Shown: positions 1 through 7,922 of the stretch, one piece after another
Numbering within the stretch: position 1 is the first letter of the stretch
Layout of the letters: each line of letters opens with the position of its first letter
Source: Halorubrum trapanicum
GTDB lineage: Archaea; Halobacteriota; Halobacteria; Halobacteriales; Haloferacaceae
Direction of reading: 5' to 3'
DNA length: 64,000 nt
NCBI RefSeq assembly: GCF_002355655.1
Contig: NZ_AP017571.1
Location: forward strand, 1 to 64,000
Made by a program: the position numbers and the translations under genes
Notes under the pieces: model-generated
The model's database searches: none
Seen by the model: only the letters and a program-made list of their open reading frames with translations
What the model was told of the DNA's origin: nothing

Positions 1-425
1 TGCCCATCTTCAACGTCGACACGGAGGAGATAACAGCATTCGACTTCGGGAACACATACCTGTTCACAGCGTACTTCGACGAAGAACAGCTCTTCAACCA
101 GCTCAAAAAGTACTACAATAGGGATAAATACCGTTTCAAAGTCCCAGAAGAAGACCTGAAAGATGTACAACAAACCCTGGACAACTACTTCTACAAACTG
201 GTGCTAGAAGACTCCCCTGAGGAGTACTGTGTCGTCGCAGACAAAGAAACAGATTCAAACGCGATACTAAGCAACTCAGTAATGAGAAAGCAACGTCAGA
301 ACCACGATATCTACCTAATGAAAGACAAACTATCACTCGAGCAAGCCGTTGAACAGGGCGCTATTCGGGTAGAAAAATCGGAGGTCAACGCAGGGAACCT
401 AGAATGGAAAACCAACGGATCATAG
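1..425 (+). CDS. Unknown protein, 3' part only
   Basis: The frame that starts at base 3 is open from the left edge to a TAG at 423-425, giving 140 C-terminal residues; the start lies outside the window. The sequence is acidic and soluble, rich in Asp, Glu, Lys, Asn and Tyr, with no membrane segment and no motif that I recognise. It is on the same strand as dndC and ends 82 bp before it, so it may belong to the same defence island. The dndB position in bacterial dnd clusters is comparable, but nothing I can see in this fragment identifies it as DndB. The codon use (many AAC, GAA and CTA codons) resembles the dnd genes more than the genes after 11 kb. Confidence 0.65.
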   Translation, partial: PIFNVDTEEITAFDFGNTYLFTAYFDEEQLFNQLKKYYNRDKYRFKVPEEDLKDVQQTLDNYFYKLVLEDSPEEYCVVADKETDSNAILSNSVMRKQRQNHDIYLMKDKLSLEQAVEQGAIRVEKSEVNAGNLEWKTNGS

Positions 426-460
426 CGGGGCCATTCGTCAACCCACCGGTAGGTACGGGT

Positions 461-474
461 AGATACAAGTATCT
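461..474. promoter_or_regulatory. Palindrome upstream of dndC
   Basis: AGATAC-AA-GTATCT is a perfect 6-bp inverted repeat with a 2-bp centre, 33 bp before the dndC ATG. The AT-rich centre falls where a haloarchaeal TATA element would be expected for a short-leader transcript. It could be an operator, part of the promoter, or both. Only the symmetry is seen; the role is inferred. Confidence 0.35.
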
Positions 475-507
475 CCCGGACAGCAATCTTACCAAGAGGA
501 TATCATC

Positions 508-1989
508 ATGAGTACAGATAATTTAGAGGTTGCGAAGACTGGCCAGGAAAAAGGCGAGTCTGTTTTCGACAACCGCTCTCTCGAAGACATCTACGGAGAG
601 ATACAGGAAACCTATCTGGCGGACGACCGCCCCTGGGTCATCGGCTACAGTGGCGGCAAGGACTCCACCACCGCCCTCCAGCTAATTTGGTACGCAATCG
701 AAGACCTTCCAGAAGAGAAGAGGCAGAAACCGATCCATGTCATCTCAAGTGACACATTAGTAGAGACGCCGAAAATCGTCAACCACATCATCTCTACTCT
801 GGAAAATATCAACGAGTACGCAGAAAAGAAAAATCTGCCCTTCACCGCCCACAAGGTCACACCCAAGGTTGACGACTCCTTCTGGGTCAACCTTATCGGA
901 CGGGGCTACCCAGCACCCAACCAGAACTTCCGCTGGTGTACCGAACGCCTGAAAATCGATCCTGCAGATCGGTTCATCGAGAACCAGGTATCCGAACACG
1001 GCGAAGTTGTCGTAATCCTCGGAGCACGGAAAGCAGAATCCGCCACCCGAGAACAGGTAATGGAGATGCACAGCATCGACGGAACCGTCCTCTCACGTCA
1101 CAACAAGTTCGCTAACGCCTTCGTCTACACACCTATCGAGGACTGGATCGTCGACGACGTCTGGACCTACCTCATCCAAGCCGTCGACAACCCCTGGGGT
1201 AAGAACAACCGGGACCTCGCCGCACTCTACCAGGAAGCGGACGACGAGTGCCCGATGGTGATCGACACGAAGACACCCTCCTGTGGTAACAGCCGATTCG
1301 GTTGCTGGACCTGCACCGTCGTCTCCGAAGACAAGGCGATGGAGAACATGATCGACGAGGGCGACGAATGGATGGAACCCCTCCTCGAGTTCCGTGACTT
1401 CCTCAAAGAAACGCAGGATCCCGAGAAGAAGCCGAACTACCGGATGGTCAAAGGCCGCCAACACGGCTACGTCAAAGAGAAGACCAACGGCAGTGACGGC
1501 ATCATCCCCCGCGCCCACAAGTTCGAGTTCTGCAAAGACCTGCTCCGGAAACTCCTGGAGACCCAGAAAGAGGTCAACGAGAAGATCCCCGAAGACGAGG
1601 AAATGGATCTCATCCGGGAGGAAGAACTCAGAGAGATCCGTCGTCTCTGGCGCGAAGAACGTGCTGACTGGGAAGACTCCGTACCCCAGATCTACAACGA
1701 GGTCATGGACAACGACCTGGACTGGGTCCACGACGACCTCGGCTCCTTCGGCGAGATGGAGGCAGAAGTCCTCAACGAGGTCTGTGAAGAACACGACGTC
1801 CCTGCCGAACTCGTCAAACGCCTGCTCGACACCGAGTTCCAGCACTACGGCATGAAACGCCGGGCATCCATCTACAGCGAGCTGGACAAAGTCATGCGGG
1901 AGGACTGGCGGGACATGGAAGAGATCGTCGCAGAACTCGAAGGTGAAGACCGTATAGAAGCGTGGGAATACGACGGAGTAGACGTCTAA
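508..1989 (+). CDS. dndC: DNA phosphorothioation protein DndC
   Basis: DndC is the PAPS-reductase-like Fe-S protein that, with DndD and DndE, moves activated sulfur into the DNA backbone. The 493-residue product has the PP-loop motif SGGKDST at residues 48-54, which binds ATP. It also has a cysteine set (C144 in RWCTERLK, C248, C259, C266 and C269 in FGCWTC) suitable for a 4Fe-4S cluster. The acidic C-terminal third is helical and charged. The ATG at 508 is the first good start after the palindrome at 461-474. It is the first gene of the dndCDEA run, 13 bp before dndD. The length fits the family and no key residue seems missing. Confidence 0.93.
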   Translation: MSTDNLEVAKTGQEKGESVFDNRSLEDIYGEIQETYLADDRPWVIGYSGGKDSTTALQLIWYAIEDLPEEKRQKPIHVISSDTLVETPKIVNHIISTLENINEYAEKKNLPFTAHKVTPKVDDSFWVNLIGRGYPAPNQNFRWCTERLKIDPADRFIENQVSEHGEVVVILGARKAESATREQVMEMHSIDGTVLSRHNKFANAFVYTPIEDWIVDDVWTYLIQAVDNPWGKNNRDLAALYQEADDECPMVIDTKTPSCGNSRFGCWTCTVVSEDKAMENMIDEGDEWMEPLLEFRDFLKETQDPEKKPNYRMVKGRQHGYVKEKTNGSDGIIPRAHKFEFCKDLLRKLLETQKEVNEKIPEDEEMDLIREEELREIRRLWREERADWEDSVPQIYNEVMDNDLDWVHDDLGSFGEMEAEVLNEVCEEHDVPAELVKRLLDTEFQHYGMKRRASIYSELDKVMREDWRDMEEIVAELEGEDRIEAWEYDGVDV

Positions 1990-2002
1990 CGGACAAGGCT
2001 AC

Positions 2003-4030
2003 ATGAGAATCAACAAGCTAATCATCACAGACTTCGGCCCCTACCGAGGACGTAACGAAATTGAGCTTAGCTCAACTGAAGACGCCCCCATCGTACTGTT
2101 CGGCGGGAAAAACGGGGCAGGGAAAACCACGCTATTCGAAGCAATCGGGTTCTGCCTCCACGGCAAATCCTCCCTCGGCCGGCGCACCGCCAGGAAAGAC
2201 TACGAACAAGCAATCCGCAGCAAGCTCCACGAATACCCTGACGGCAAAGCGGATACAGCAGCCGTCCGACTCGAGTTCGAGTACTCCCACATGGGCGAAG
2301 TGGACCACTACTCCGTGGAGCGTTCCTGGCGCGACCGTGGCAAAAGCATCGTCGAGGACCTGAAAGTCCGGAGGAACGGTGAGATCCCCTCCGAACTCAA
2401 CGAGGACCAGTGGCAGGACTTCCTGAAAGAACTGGTTCCACCAGGAGTCTCCCAACTGTTCTTCTTCGACGGGGAGAAAATCCAGGAGCTTGCGTCAGCA
2501 GTCGAATCTGACGCCGACTTCGAGGACTCGATGTACTCACTCCTCGGCCTCGACCTGATTGAACGCCTGGACACCGACCTATCCATCTACATCTCCCAGA
2601 AGCTCGAAGAAAGCGGTGTAGAAGGGATCAACGACGAAATCCAGGAACTTCAGAACCAGCGAGACGAAATCGAACAGGAGTTCGAGGACCTGAAACAGGA
2701 GAGAGAACAGAAGGAGCAGAGACTGGCAGAGCTGGAAGACGAGATCGACAGCAAGGAATCGAAGATCGCCCAAGAGGGCGGCTCCTACGCCGACAAGCGG
2801 GAGGAACTCAAGGAACGCCGAGCTGAACTGAACGCCAGTATCGAGCAACTCGAAGACCAGATCCGGGATCTTGTAGAAGGCGCGTACCCGTTCACCCTGG
2901 CACCGGATCTCTGTGAATCCGTAGTTGACCGGTTGAAGACTGAGACCGAACGCCAGAACCGGGCGACCGCCAGGAACGAGCTGACCGACGAACTCGACGA
3001 CGTACTCGGTGACGAGGATGTCTGGGAAGAGATGGATATGCCGGAGGATCAGGTCGGACAGCTCTCTGACCGCATCCAAGATAAACTCAAAAGCCGGCTG
3101 GAAATCGAAGACGAGGAGCCGGAACTCGCCCACCAGTTCTCGGAGGCACAGCGACAGGAGATCTACTCGCTTACCGACCAAGCCCTAAACGACGTCCCGG
3201 ACCAGCTTGCCGACCTCACAGAGAGCCTGGAAGACAAAACCCGGGAACTCCAAGAGGTCGAATCCGGTCTCAACAAGGCTCCTGACCAGGAAGTCATCTC
3301 ACCGCTGATCGATGACCTGAACGAGCTTACCGAGGAGAAGGGAGCCATCAAATCGCGGCTGGAAGAACTGGAGGAAGAAATCAGTACAGCGCAGACCCGG
3401 TTAGAGCGGAAAGAGAACGAGGTCGAAAACAAGCTGGAGCAGAAGTCCCGTGTCGAAGATGTCTCCGAACGGGCAGACCTCGCCTCTGACGTCCGGAACG
3501 CTGTGAAGGACTTCCGCGAAGAACTCGCCAAGAAGAAGCTGCGGAAACTGGAGTCGAAACTCAGCGAACGCTACATCACTCTCTCCAACAAGGGCGACTT
3601 CTACGAGAAAATCGAGATCGACGAAGAAAATCTCGACATCACGATCAAGACCATCCACGGCAACAGCAAGCCGCATACAGAGCTCTCAGCCGGGGAACGG
3701 CAGATCTTCGCAACATCCCTTCTCTGGGCACTGGCAGAGATCTCCGACCGGCCACTACCCTTCATCGTCGACACACCGCTTGGCCGCCTCGACAACGATC
3801 ACCGGGACAACCTGATCACCCACTTCTTCCCTGAAGCAGCACACCAGGTAATCATCTTCTCCACCGACACGGAGATCGATGACCACCAGTACAAGAAACT
3901 GGAAGGCTACATCTCCCAGGCATACCGTCTGGAGTACGACGAAGAGGAAGGGAAAACCGTTCCCTCGGAAGGCTACTTCTGGACCGAAGACGACGAAGAT
4001 CAGCGATCACTCGGTGAGATTACATCATGA
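2003..4030 (+). CDS. dndD: DNA phosphorothioation ATPase DndD (SMC/RecN-like)
   Basis: DndD is an SMC-like ATPase thought to couple ATP hydrolysis to DNA structural changes during sulfur insertion. The 675-residue protein has a Walker A motif GGKNGAGKTT near residues 34-43. Two long Glu/Lys/Arg-rich coiled coils fill roughly residues 195-290 and 395-510. Near the C terminus lie an ABC signature-like LSAGERQ and a Walker B PFIVDTPLGRLD. No zinc-hook CxxC is evident at the coiled-coil tip. Its stop overlaps the dndE start as ATGA (4027-4030), so the two are translationally coupled. A second, different SMC-like ATPase is encoded at 7912-9837. Confidence 0.92.
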   Translation: MRINKLIITDFGPYRGRNEIELSSTEDAPIVLFGGKNGAGKTTLFEAIGFCLHGKSSLGRRTARKDYEQAIRSKLHEYPDGKADTAAVRLEFEYSHMGEVDHYSVERSWRDRGKSIVEDLKVRRNGEIPSELNEDQWQDFLKELVPPGVSQLFFFDGEKIQELASAVESDADFEDSMYSLLGLDLIERLDTDLSIYISQKLEESGVEGINDEIQELQNQRDEIEQEFEDLKQEREQKEQRLAELEDEIDSKESKIAQEGGSYADKREELKERRAELNASIEQLEDQIRDLVEGAYPFTLAPDLCESVVDRLKTETERQNRATARNELTDELDDVLGDEDVWEEMDMPEDQVGQLSDRIQDKLKSRLEIEDEEPELAHQFSEAQRQEIYSLTDQALNDVPDQLADLTESLEDKTRELQEVESGLNKAPDQEVISPLIDDLNELTEEKGAIKSRLEELEEEISTAQTRLERKENEVENKLEQKSRVEDVSERADLASDVRNAVKDFREELAKKKLRKLESKLSERYITLSNKGDFYEKIEIDEENLDITIKTIHGNSKPHTELSAGERQIFATSLLWALAEISDRPLPFIVDTPLGRLDNDHRDNLITHFFPEAAHQVIIFSTDTEIDDHQYKKLEGYISQAYRLEYDEEEGKTVPSEGYFWTEDDEDQRSLGEITS

Positions 4031-4428
4031 GCCAGAAATTCAACCGGATCACTATCGACAGCGACGCCACCAACCAGTTGAAAATGCTGAAAGCCAACAC
4101 TGGGATGACACCCAACTACCTCGGCAGGATTGGCTTCTGCTACTCCCTCAACGAGCCACGGCCTCCAAACCCGCAGCAGTACGACACTGACGGGCAAACC
4201 TTCAACCGGTACACCCTGCTCGGGGAGCACGACACCCTCTACATGGCTCTCCTGAAAGAACGACTGATCCAGGAAGGGAAAGACCCTGAAGAGGACCTGT
4301 ACGAAGAGTTCGTCGCACACCTCAACCGAGGCGTCGAACGAGTGGCAGGTAACGTAAGCGACCTAAGCGACTTCTACGACCTCGTTCCCGGAGAGATAAA
4401 AGGACTGGAAGCCAAACAGGAAGGATAA
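4027..4428 (+). CDS. dndE: DNA phosphorothioation protein DndE
   Basis: This 133-residue protein sits between dndD and dndA, where DndE is found in archaeal dndCDEA clusters. DndE proteins are small helical DNA-binding proteins with a preference for nicked DNA. The sequence opens with a short beta-like segment (KFNRITID), then a Lys-rich helix (TNQLKMLKANTG) and a helical C-terminal half. I recognise the general DndE pattern but no catalytic motif, as expected for the family. The ATG overlaps the dndD stop by 4 bp, and the stop lies 3 bp before the dndA ATG, so all four genes are probably one transcript. Confidence 0.85.
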   Translation: MSQKFNRITIDSDATNQLKMLKANTGMTPNYLGRIGFCYSLNEPRPPNPQQYDTDGQTFNRYTLLGEHDTLYMALLKERLIQEGKDPEEDLYEEFVAHLNRGVERVAGNVSDLSDFYDLVPGEIKGLEAKQEG

Positions 4429-4431
4429 CGA

Positions 4432-5610
4432 ATGACTTCTGACGTGGACACACCCATCTACCTCGACCACCACGCCACCACACCTGTCGACGAAAAGGTC
4501 GTCGAGGAGATGACCCCCTACTTCACTGAAAGCTACGGCAACCCTGCCAGCGAAGATCACATATTCGGGGCAAAAGCGAAGCAAGCCGTAAACCAGGCCC
4601 GAGAACGAGTCTCTGAAGCTGTGAACTGCCGTGAAGAAGAAATCATCTTCACCAGCGGAGCAACCGAGTCCGACAACCTGGCTATCAGAGGAGCAGCAGA
4701 CTACGCAGCTGACCACGACAAAGGCAGCCACATCATAACCGCCGTCACCGAACACGAAGCAGTACTCGAGGTCTGTGAAGACCTGGAAACCGACGGCTTC
4801 GACGTTACCTACCTGCCCGTTGATAAAAACGGAAAAGTGGATCCTGCGGACATCGAGGCCGCAATCCGAGACGAAACCATCCTGATCTCCATCATGGCCG
4901 CCAACAACGAAATTGGCACCATCGCACCCATAAAGGAAATCGGAGAAATCGCCAAAGAGAACGAAGTCTTCTTCCACACCGACGCCGTCCAAGCACTCGG
5001 ATACCTCCCCATCGACGTCGAGGAAATGGGTATCGACCTGATGTCCATCTCCGCACACAAGATCTACGGGCCGAAAGGCGTCGGAGCACTCTACGTCAGA
5101 AGACGGAACCCGAAAGTCAAACTCAACCCGTTACTCCATGGCGGAGGCCACGAACGAGGCTGGCGCAGCGGGACACTCAACGTCCCTGCAATCGTCGGGT
5201 TCGGAAAAGCCGTACAAATGGCGGATCGAAACCTGGAGGAACGGACTGAACACGTCGACGAACTCACCTCGTATATGTGGGACCGGCTCGACGACGAACT
5301 GGACGATGTCGTACTCAACGGTCACCCTGAAGACCGGATCCCTAACAACCTCAACATCAGCTTCACCGGAGTAGAGAACAAAGCCCTGGTGAAAAACCTG
5401 CAGCCAGATATCGCCGTCTCCGCAGGATCCGCCTGTACGACTGGGACCGTCGAAGCCTCTCACGTTCTCCAAGCAATCACCGACGACGAGGAAATCTGGC
5501 ACCACGCAATCCGGTTCGGACTTGGAAAAGACAACACCCGAGAGGAAATCGAGTACGCCACTGACGAAGTGATCAATATCGTGAACCGCCTCCGCAACCT
5601 CACCTTCTGA
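4432..5610 (+). CDS. dndA: Cysteine desulfurase DndA (IscS/NifS family)
   Basis: DndA is the PLP enzyme that takes sulfur from L-cysteine and hands it as persulfide to DndC. The 392-residue protein has the NifS-family opening YLDHHATTPVD, the PLP lysine K210 in SAHKIYGPKG, and the active-site cysteine C335 in the loop SAGSACTTG. PLP contacts such as H108 (TEHEA) and the HTDAVQ segment are present. The length is normal. It is the last gene of the modification operon, 148 bp before the next operon. A housekeeping IscS is the alternative name, but the position inside the dnd run makes DndA the better call. Confidence 0.93.
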   Translation: MTSDVDTPIYLDHHATTPVDEKVVEEMTPYFTESYGNPASEDHIFGAKAKQAVNQARERVSEAVNCREEEIIFTSGATESDNLAIRGAADYAADHDKGSHIITAVTEHEAVLEVCEDLETDGFDVTYLPVDKNGKVDPADIEAAIRDETILISIMAANNEIGTIAPIKEIGEIAKENEVFFHTDAVQALGYLPIDVEEMGIDLMSISAHKIYGPKGVGALYVRRRNPKVKLNPLLHGGGHERGWRSGTLNVPAIVGFGKAVQMADRNLEERTEHVDELTSYMWDRLDDELDDVVLNGHPEDRIPNNLNISFTGVENKALVKNLQPDIAVSAGSACTTGTVEASHVLQAITDDEEIWHHAIRFGLGKDNTREEIEYATDEVINIVNRLRNLTF

Positions 5611-5758
5611 ACGAGGCACCGACCAACCCCGCTTGTAACCTAGTCAACTGGTTGATTCAGCTAATCACTACACTATCTTTTCTGGTGTATCAGTAACCGT
5701 CTGCGAAACCGGTGGGCGGCAAAGGATTCAAATGGTCAGTGAGTGACCTACATCATAG
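5611..5758 (+). promoter_or_regulatory. Intergenic promoter region between dndA and the Pbe-like operon
   Basis: This 148-bp gap is the largest non-coding break in the island. It has a small inverted repeat TCAAC-TG-GTTGA at 5644-5655, shortly after the dndA stop, then an AT-rich stretch (5665-5690). It probably ends the dnd transcript and starts the second operon. Confidence 0.4.
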
Positions 5759-7726
5759 ATGTCAAACCCTCCCAAAGGGTTGAGGGACCTAGATCTCCCG
5801 CTGCTAATAGAAACATCCGACGTGGACTTCGCGGAGGATTTCTACAACCCCGCTCTGAGCGTAGCAGAAGAGTACAAACGAGGCGTCGGATACTTCACCA
5901 GCTCTTGGTTCCAGTTCGCAGCAAGAGGCCTGAAAGGACTCGCAGAAAACGGTGGAACAGCCAAATGGATCATCAGTCCCATCCTGGAAGAAGGCGACTG
6001 GGAAGCACTTCAAAAAGGGGAAGAAGCGAAACGAGACCAAGAGCTGTACGACCGGCTGAACCACATGGTCTCCGACATCGAGGAAGGCCTCGAGCAGGAA
6101 ACCCAGAACACAATCGCCTGGATGATCGCCGACGGACTCCTCGACATCCGGATCGCAATAACCGGAGAAAACCTATCCGGCGACTTCCACGACAAATGGG
6201 GGATCGTCAGAGACGCCAAAGACGACAAAATCGCCTTCCACGGCTCACAGAACGACAGTAGACAAGGATTCTCCAACTACGAATCCTACTCCGTCTTCGC
6301 CTCCTGGATGTCCGACAGAGAAGAACAAAGAATCGACCAACACGAAAAACGGTTCGACGAAATCTGGGATAACGCCAAACAAGGCGTACACAGCATCTCT
6401 CTCCCTGACAGCATCTCCCTCGACATCGCGGAGCTTCGTGACGATGACCGCCCATACCAGAACCCATCGGAATCCAAGAAAATGACCAGCGCCTACCGAT
6501 GGCGACATCAAGAGGAAGCAGTCAACGAGTTCCTCGAAGAAGGCCACGGAATCCTGAAAATGGCGACAGGGACCGGGAAAACACGCACCTCACTCAAAAT
6601 CCTGAACCGGCTCCTACGTGAGGACAAAGTCGACAATGTCGTGGTCGCCACCTACGGGAACGACCTGCTGGACCAATGGTACAACACACTACTGGAAAAC
6701 TTCAGCGCCGACGAAATGTGGATCTACAAGGAGTACGGTGGAAACCACGACCTCGGATCCTTCCTAACCAAGAACCGGGACAAACTGGAGGGCCTGATAA
6801 TCTCCTACGACAACCTCCACGAATGCATAGACGCCGATATCAACAACAAACTGCAGAGAACACTGCTGATCTGCGACGAAGTACACAACATGGGCTCCAA
6901 GACGCGGAAACAAGCCCTGAAAGGCGAACTTGACGTATTCCGTCACCGCCTCGGCCTCAGCGCAACCCCCTTCGACCCATACGATCCGGACCGGAACGAC
7001 TTCCTCCGAGATGAAGTCGGCCCCGTAGTCTACGAGTTCGGATTAGCCGACGCCATCCGCAGGGGAATCCTCTGCGAACTCGACTACACACCCCTGTTCT
7101 ACGAACTCTCACCCAAGGACAAAGAGAAGCAACAAGACGCCTTCGGCCGGTTCCAAGGGATGAAAGCCGAAAATCCCACCCTCCCAAAAAGCCGTCTCTA
7201 CATGATGCTGGCCCGGGTCAGGAAAGAGTCAGAAGAAAAACTGCCAGTATTCGAGCGATACCTGGAGAAGAACACCGATGTCCTCGAAGACTGCCTCATA
7301 TTCGTTGAAACCAAGGAATACGGGAAAAAGGTCCAAGAGATAATCCACGAACACACTAAACGATACAGGACCTACTACGGTGAAGACGACGAGAAAAACC
7401 TAGTAGACTTCTCAAATGGAGAGATCTCCACACTCGTCACAAGTAAAGCGATTTCCGAAGGAATAGACATTAAATCAGTGAAGAACATCGTCCTATTCAC
7501 TTCAAACCGGTCCAAGGGAACTACCATCCAGAGAATCGGTCGGGCGATGAGAACCAATCCCGATAACCCAGGCAAAACAGCTAACATAGTTGACTTTGTT
7601 GTCAGAAGCGACATCGAAGAAGACTCCGAGGAAGACGAAGGCGAGGATGAAGTCGAAACACCACCGGACAAAGAGCGATACGAATGGCTACTGGACCTCA
7701 GTGAAGTAACCAAGCAAGAATACTAA
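5759..7726 (+). CDS. PLD-like nuclease / SF2 helicase, PbeA-like defence protein
   Basis: The 655-residue protein has two parts. Residues 1-210 resemble the phospholipase-D nuclease fold: H144 and K146 in FHDKWGIV, then GSQNDS with N165, close to but not exactly an HKD motif. Residues 245-655 are a superfamily 2 helicase: WRHQEEAV (Q-like motif), ATGTGKT Walker A at 269-275, DEVH at 373-376, SAT at 401-403 and QRIGRAMR at 591-598. The C terminus is very acidic. It leads the four-gene operon directly after dndCDEA, the arrangement reported for archaeal PbeABCD, which blocks virus replication. I assign the role by context; the exact Pbe letter is uncertain. The PLD half has a single degenerate motif, so nuclease activity is unproven. 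Confidence 0.8.
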   Translation: MSNPPKGLRDLDLPLLIETSDVDFAEDFYNPALSVAEEYKRGVGYFTSSWFQFAARGLKGLAENGGTAKWIISPILEEGDWEALQKGEEAKRDQELYDRLNHMVSDIEEGLEQETQNTIAWMIADGLLDIRIAITGENLSGDFHDKWGIVRDAKDDKIAFHGSQNDSRQGFSNYESYSVFASWMSDREEQRIDQHEKRFDEIWDNAKQGVHSISLPDSISLDIAELRDDDRPYQNPSESKKMTSAYRWRHQEEAVNEFLEEGHGILKMATGTGKTRTSLKILNRLLREDKVDNVVVATYGNDLLDQWYNTLLENFSADEMWIYKEYGGNHDLGSFLTKNRDKLEGLIISYDNLHECIDADINNKLQRTLLICDEVHNMGSKTRKQALKGELDVFRHRLGLSATPFDPYDPDRNDFLRDEVGPVVYEFGLADAIRRGILCELDYTPLFYELSPKDKEKQQDAFGRFQGMKAENPTLPKSRLYMMLARVRKESEEKLPVFERYLEKNTDVLEDCLIFVETKEYGKKVQEIIHEHTKRYRTYYGEDDEKNLVDFSNGEISTLVTSKAISEGIDIKSVKNIVLFTSNRSKGTTIQRIGRAMRTNPDNPGKTANIVDFVVRSDIEEDSEEDEGEDEVETPPDKERYEWLLDLSEVTKQEY

Positions 7727-7730
7727 CCTA

Positions 7731-7922
7731 ATGACAGATCAACGCGATATCGAAGAAATAGCGGACGACGTACTCGACGAGTACGACCAGTCAGAGGATT
7801 TCAAAGACCGGTTCATGAACTTCTACGAGAACACGGTTGAGAACAATTTGGGAGGCACCTCGCTGGAACGACTCATCGACAACGTGGAGCTATCCGAGGA
7901 GGAGGAACTCGATGGATCTTAA
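7731..7922 (+). CDS. Small acidic protein, PbeB-like by position
   Basis: This is a 63-residue, very acidic protein with no motif that I recognise. It is probably two or three helices, with LEDA-type packing suggested by LERLIDNVELSEEEEL. It starts 4 bp after the helicase stop. Its end overlaps the start of the SMC-like ATPase gene by 11 bp (7912-7922), and the GGAGGA inside its last codons serves as ribosome binding site for that gene. The tight packing implies a structural or regulatory partner of its neighbours. Function is inferred only from operon position. Confidence 0.7.
   Translation: MTDQRDIEEIADDVLDEYDQSEDFKDRFMNFYENTVENNLGGTSLERLIDNVELSEEEELDGS

Noticed and set aside
1093-1845. 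A 250-codon frame on the minus strand inside dndC
   Set aside because: It is the mirror of a high-GC coding frame, has no domain and lies entirely within dndC, whose motifs are clear.
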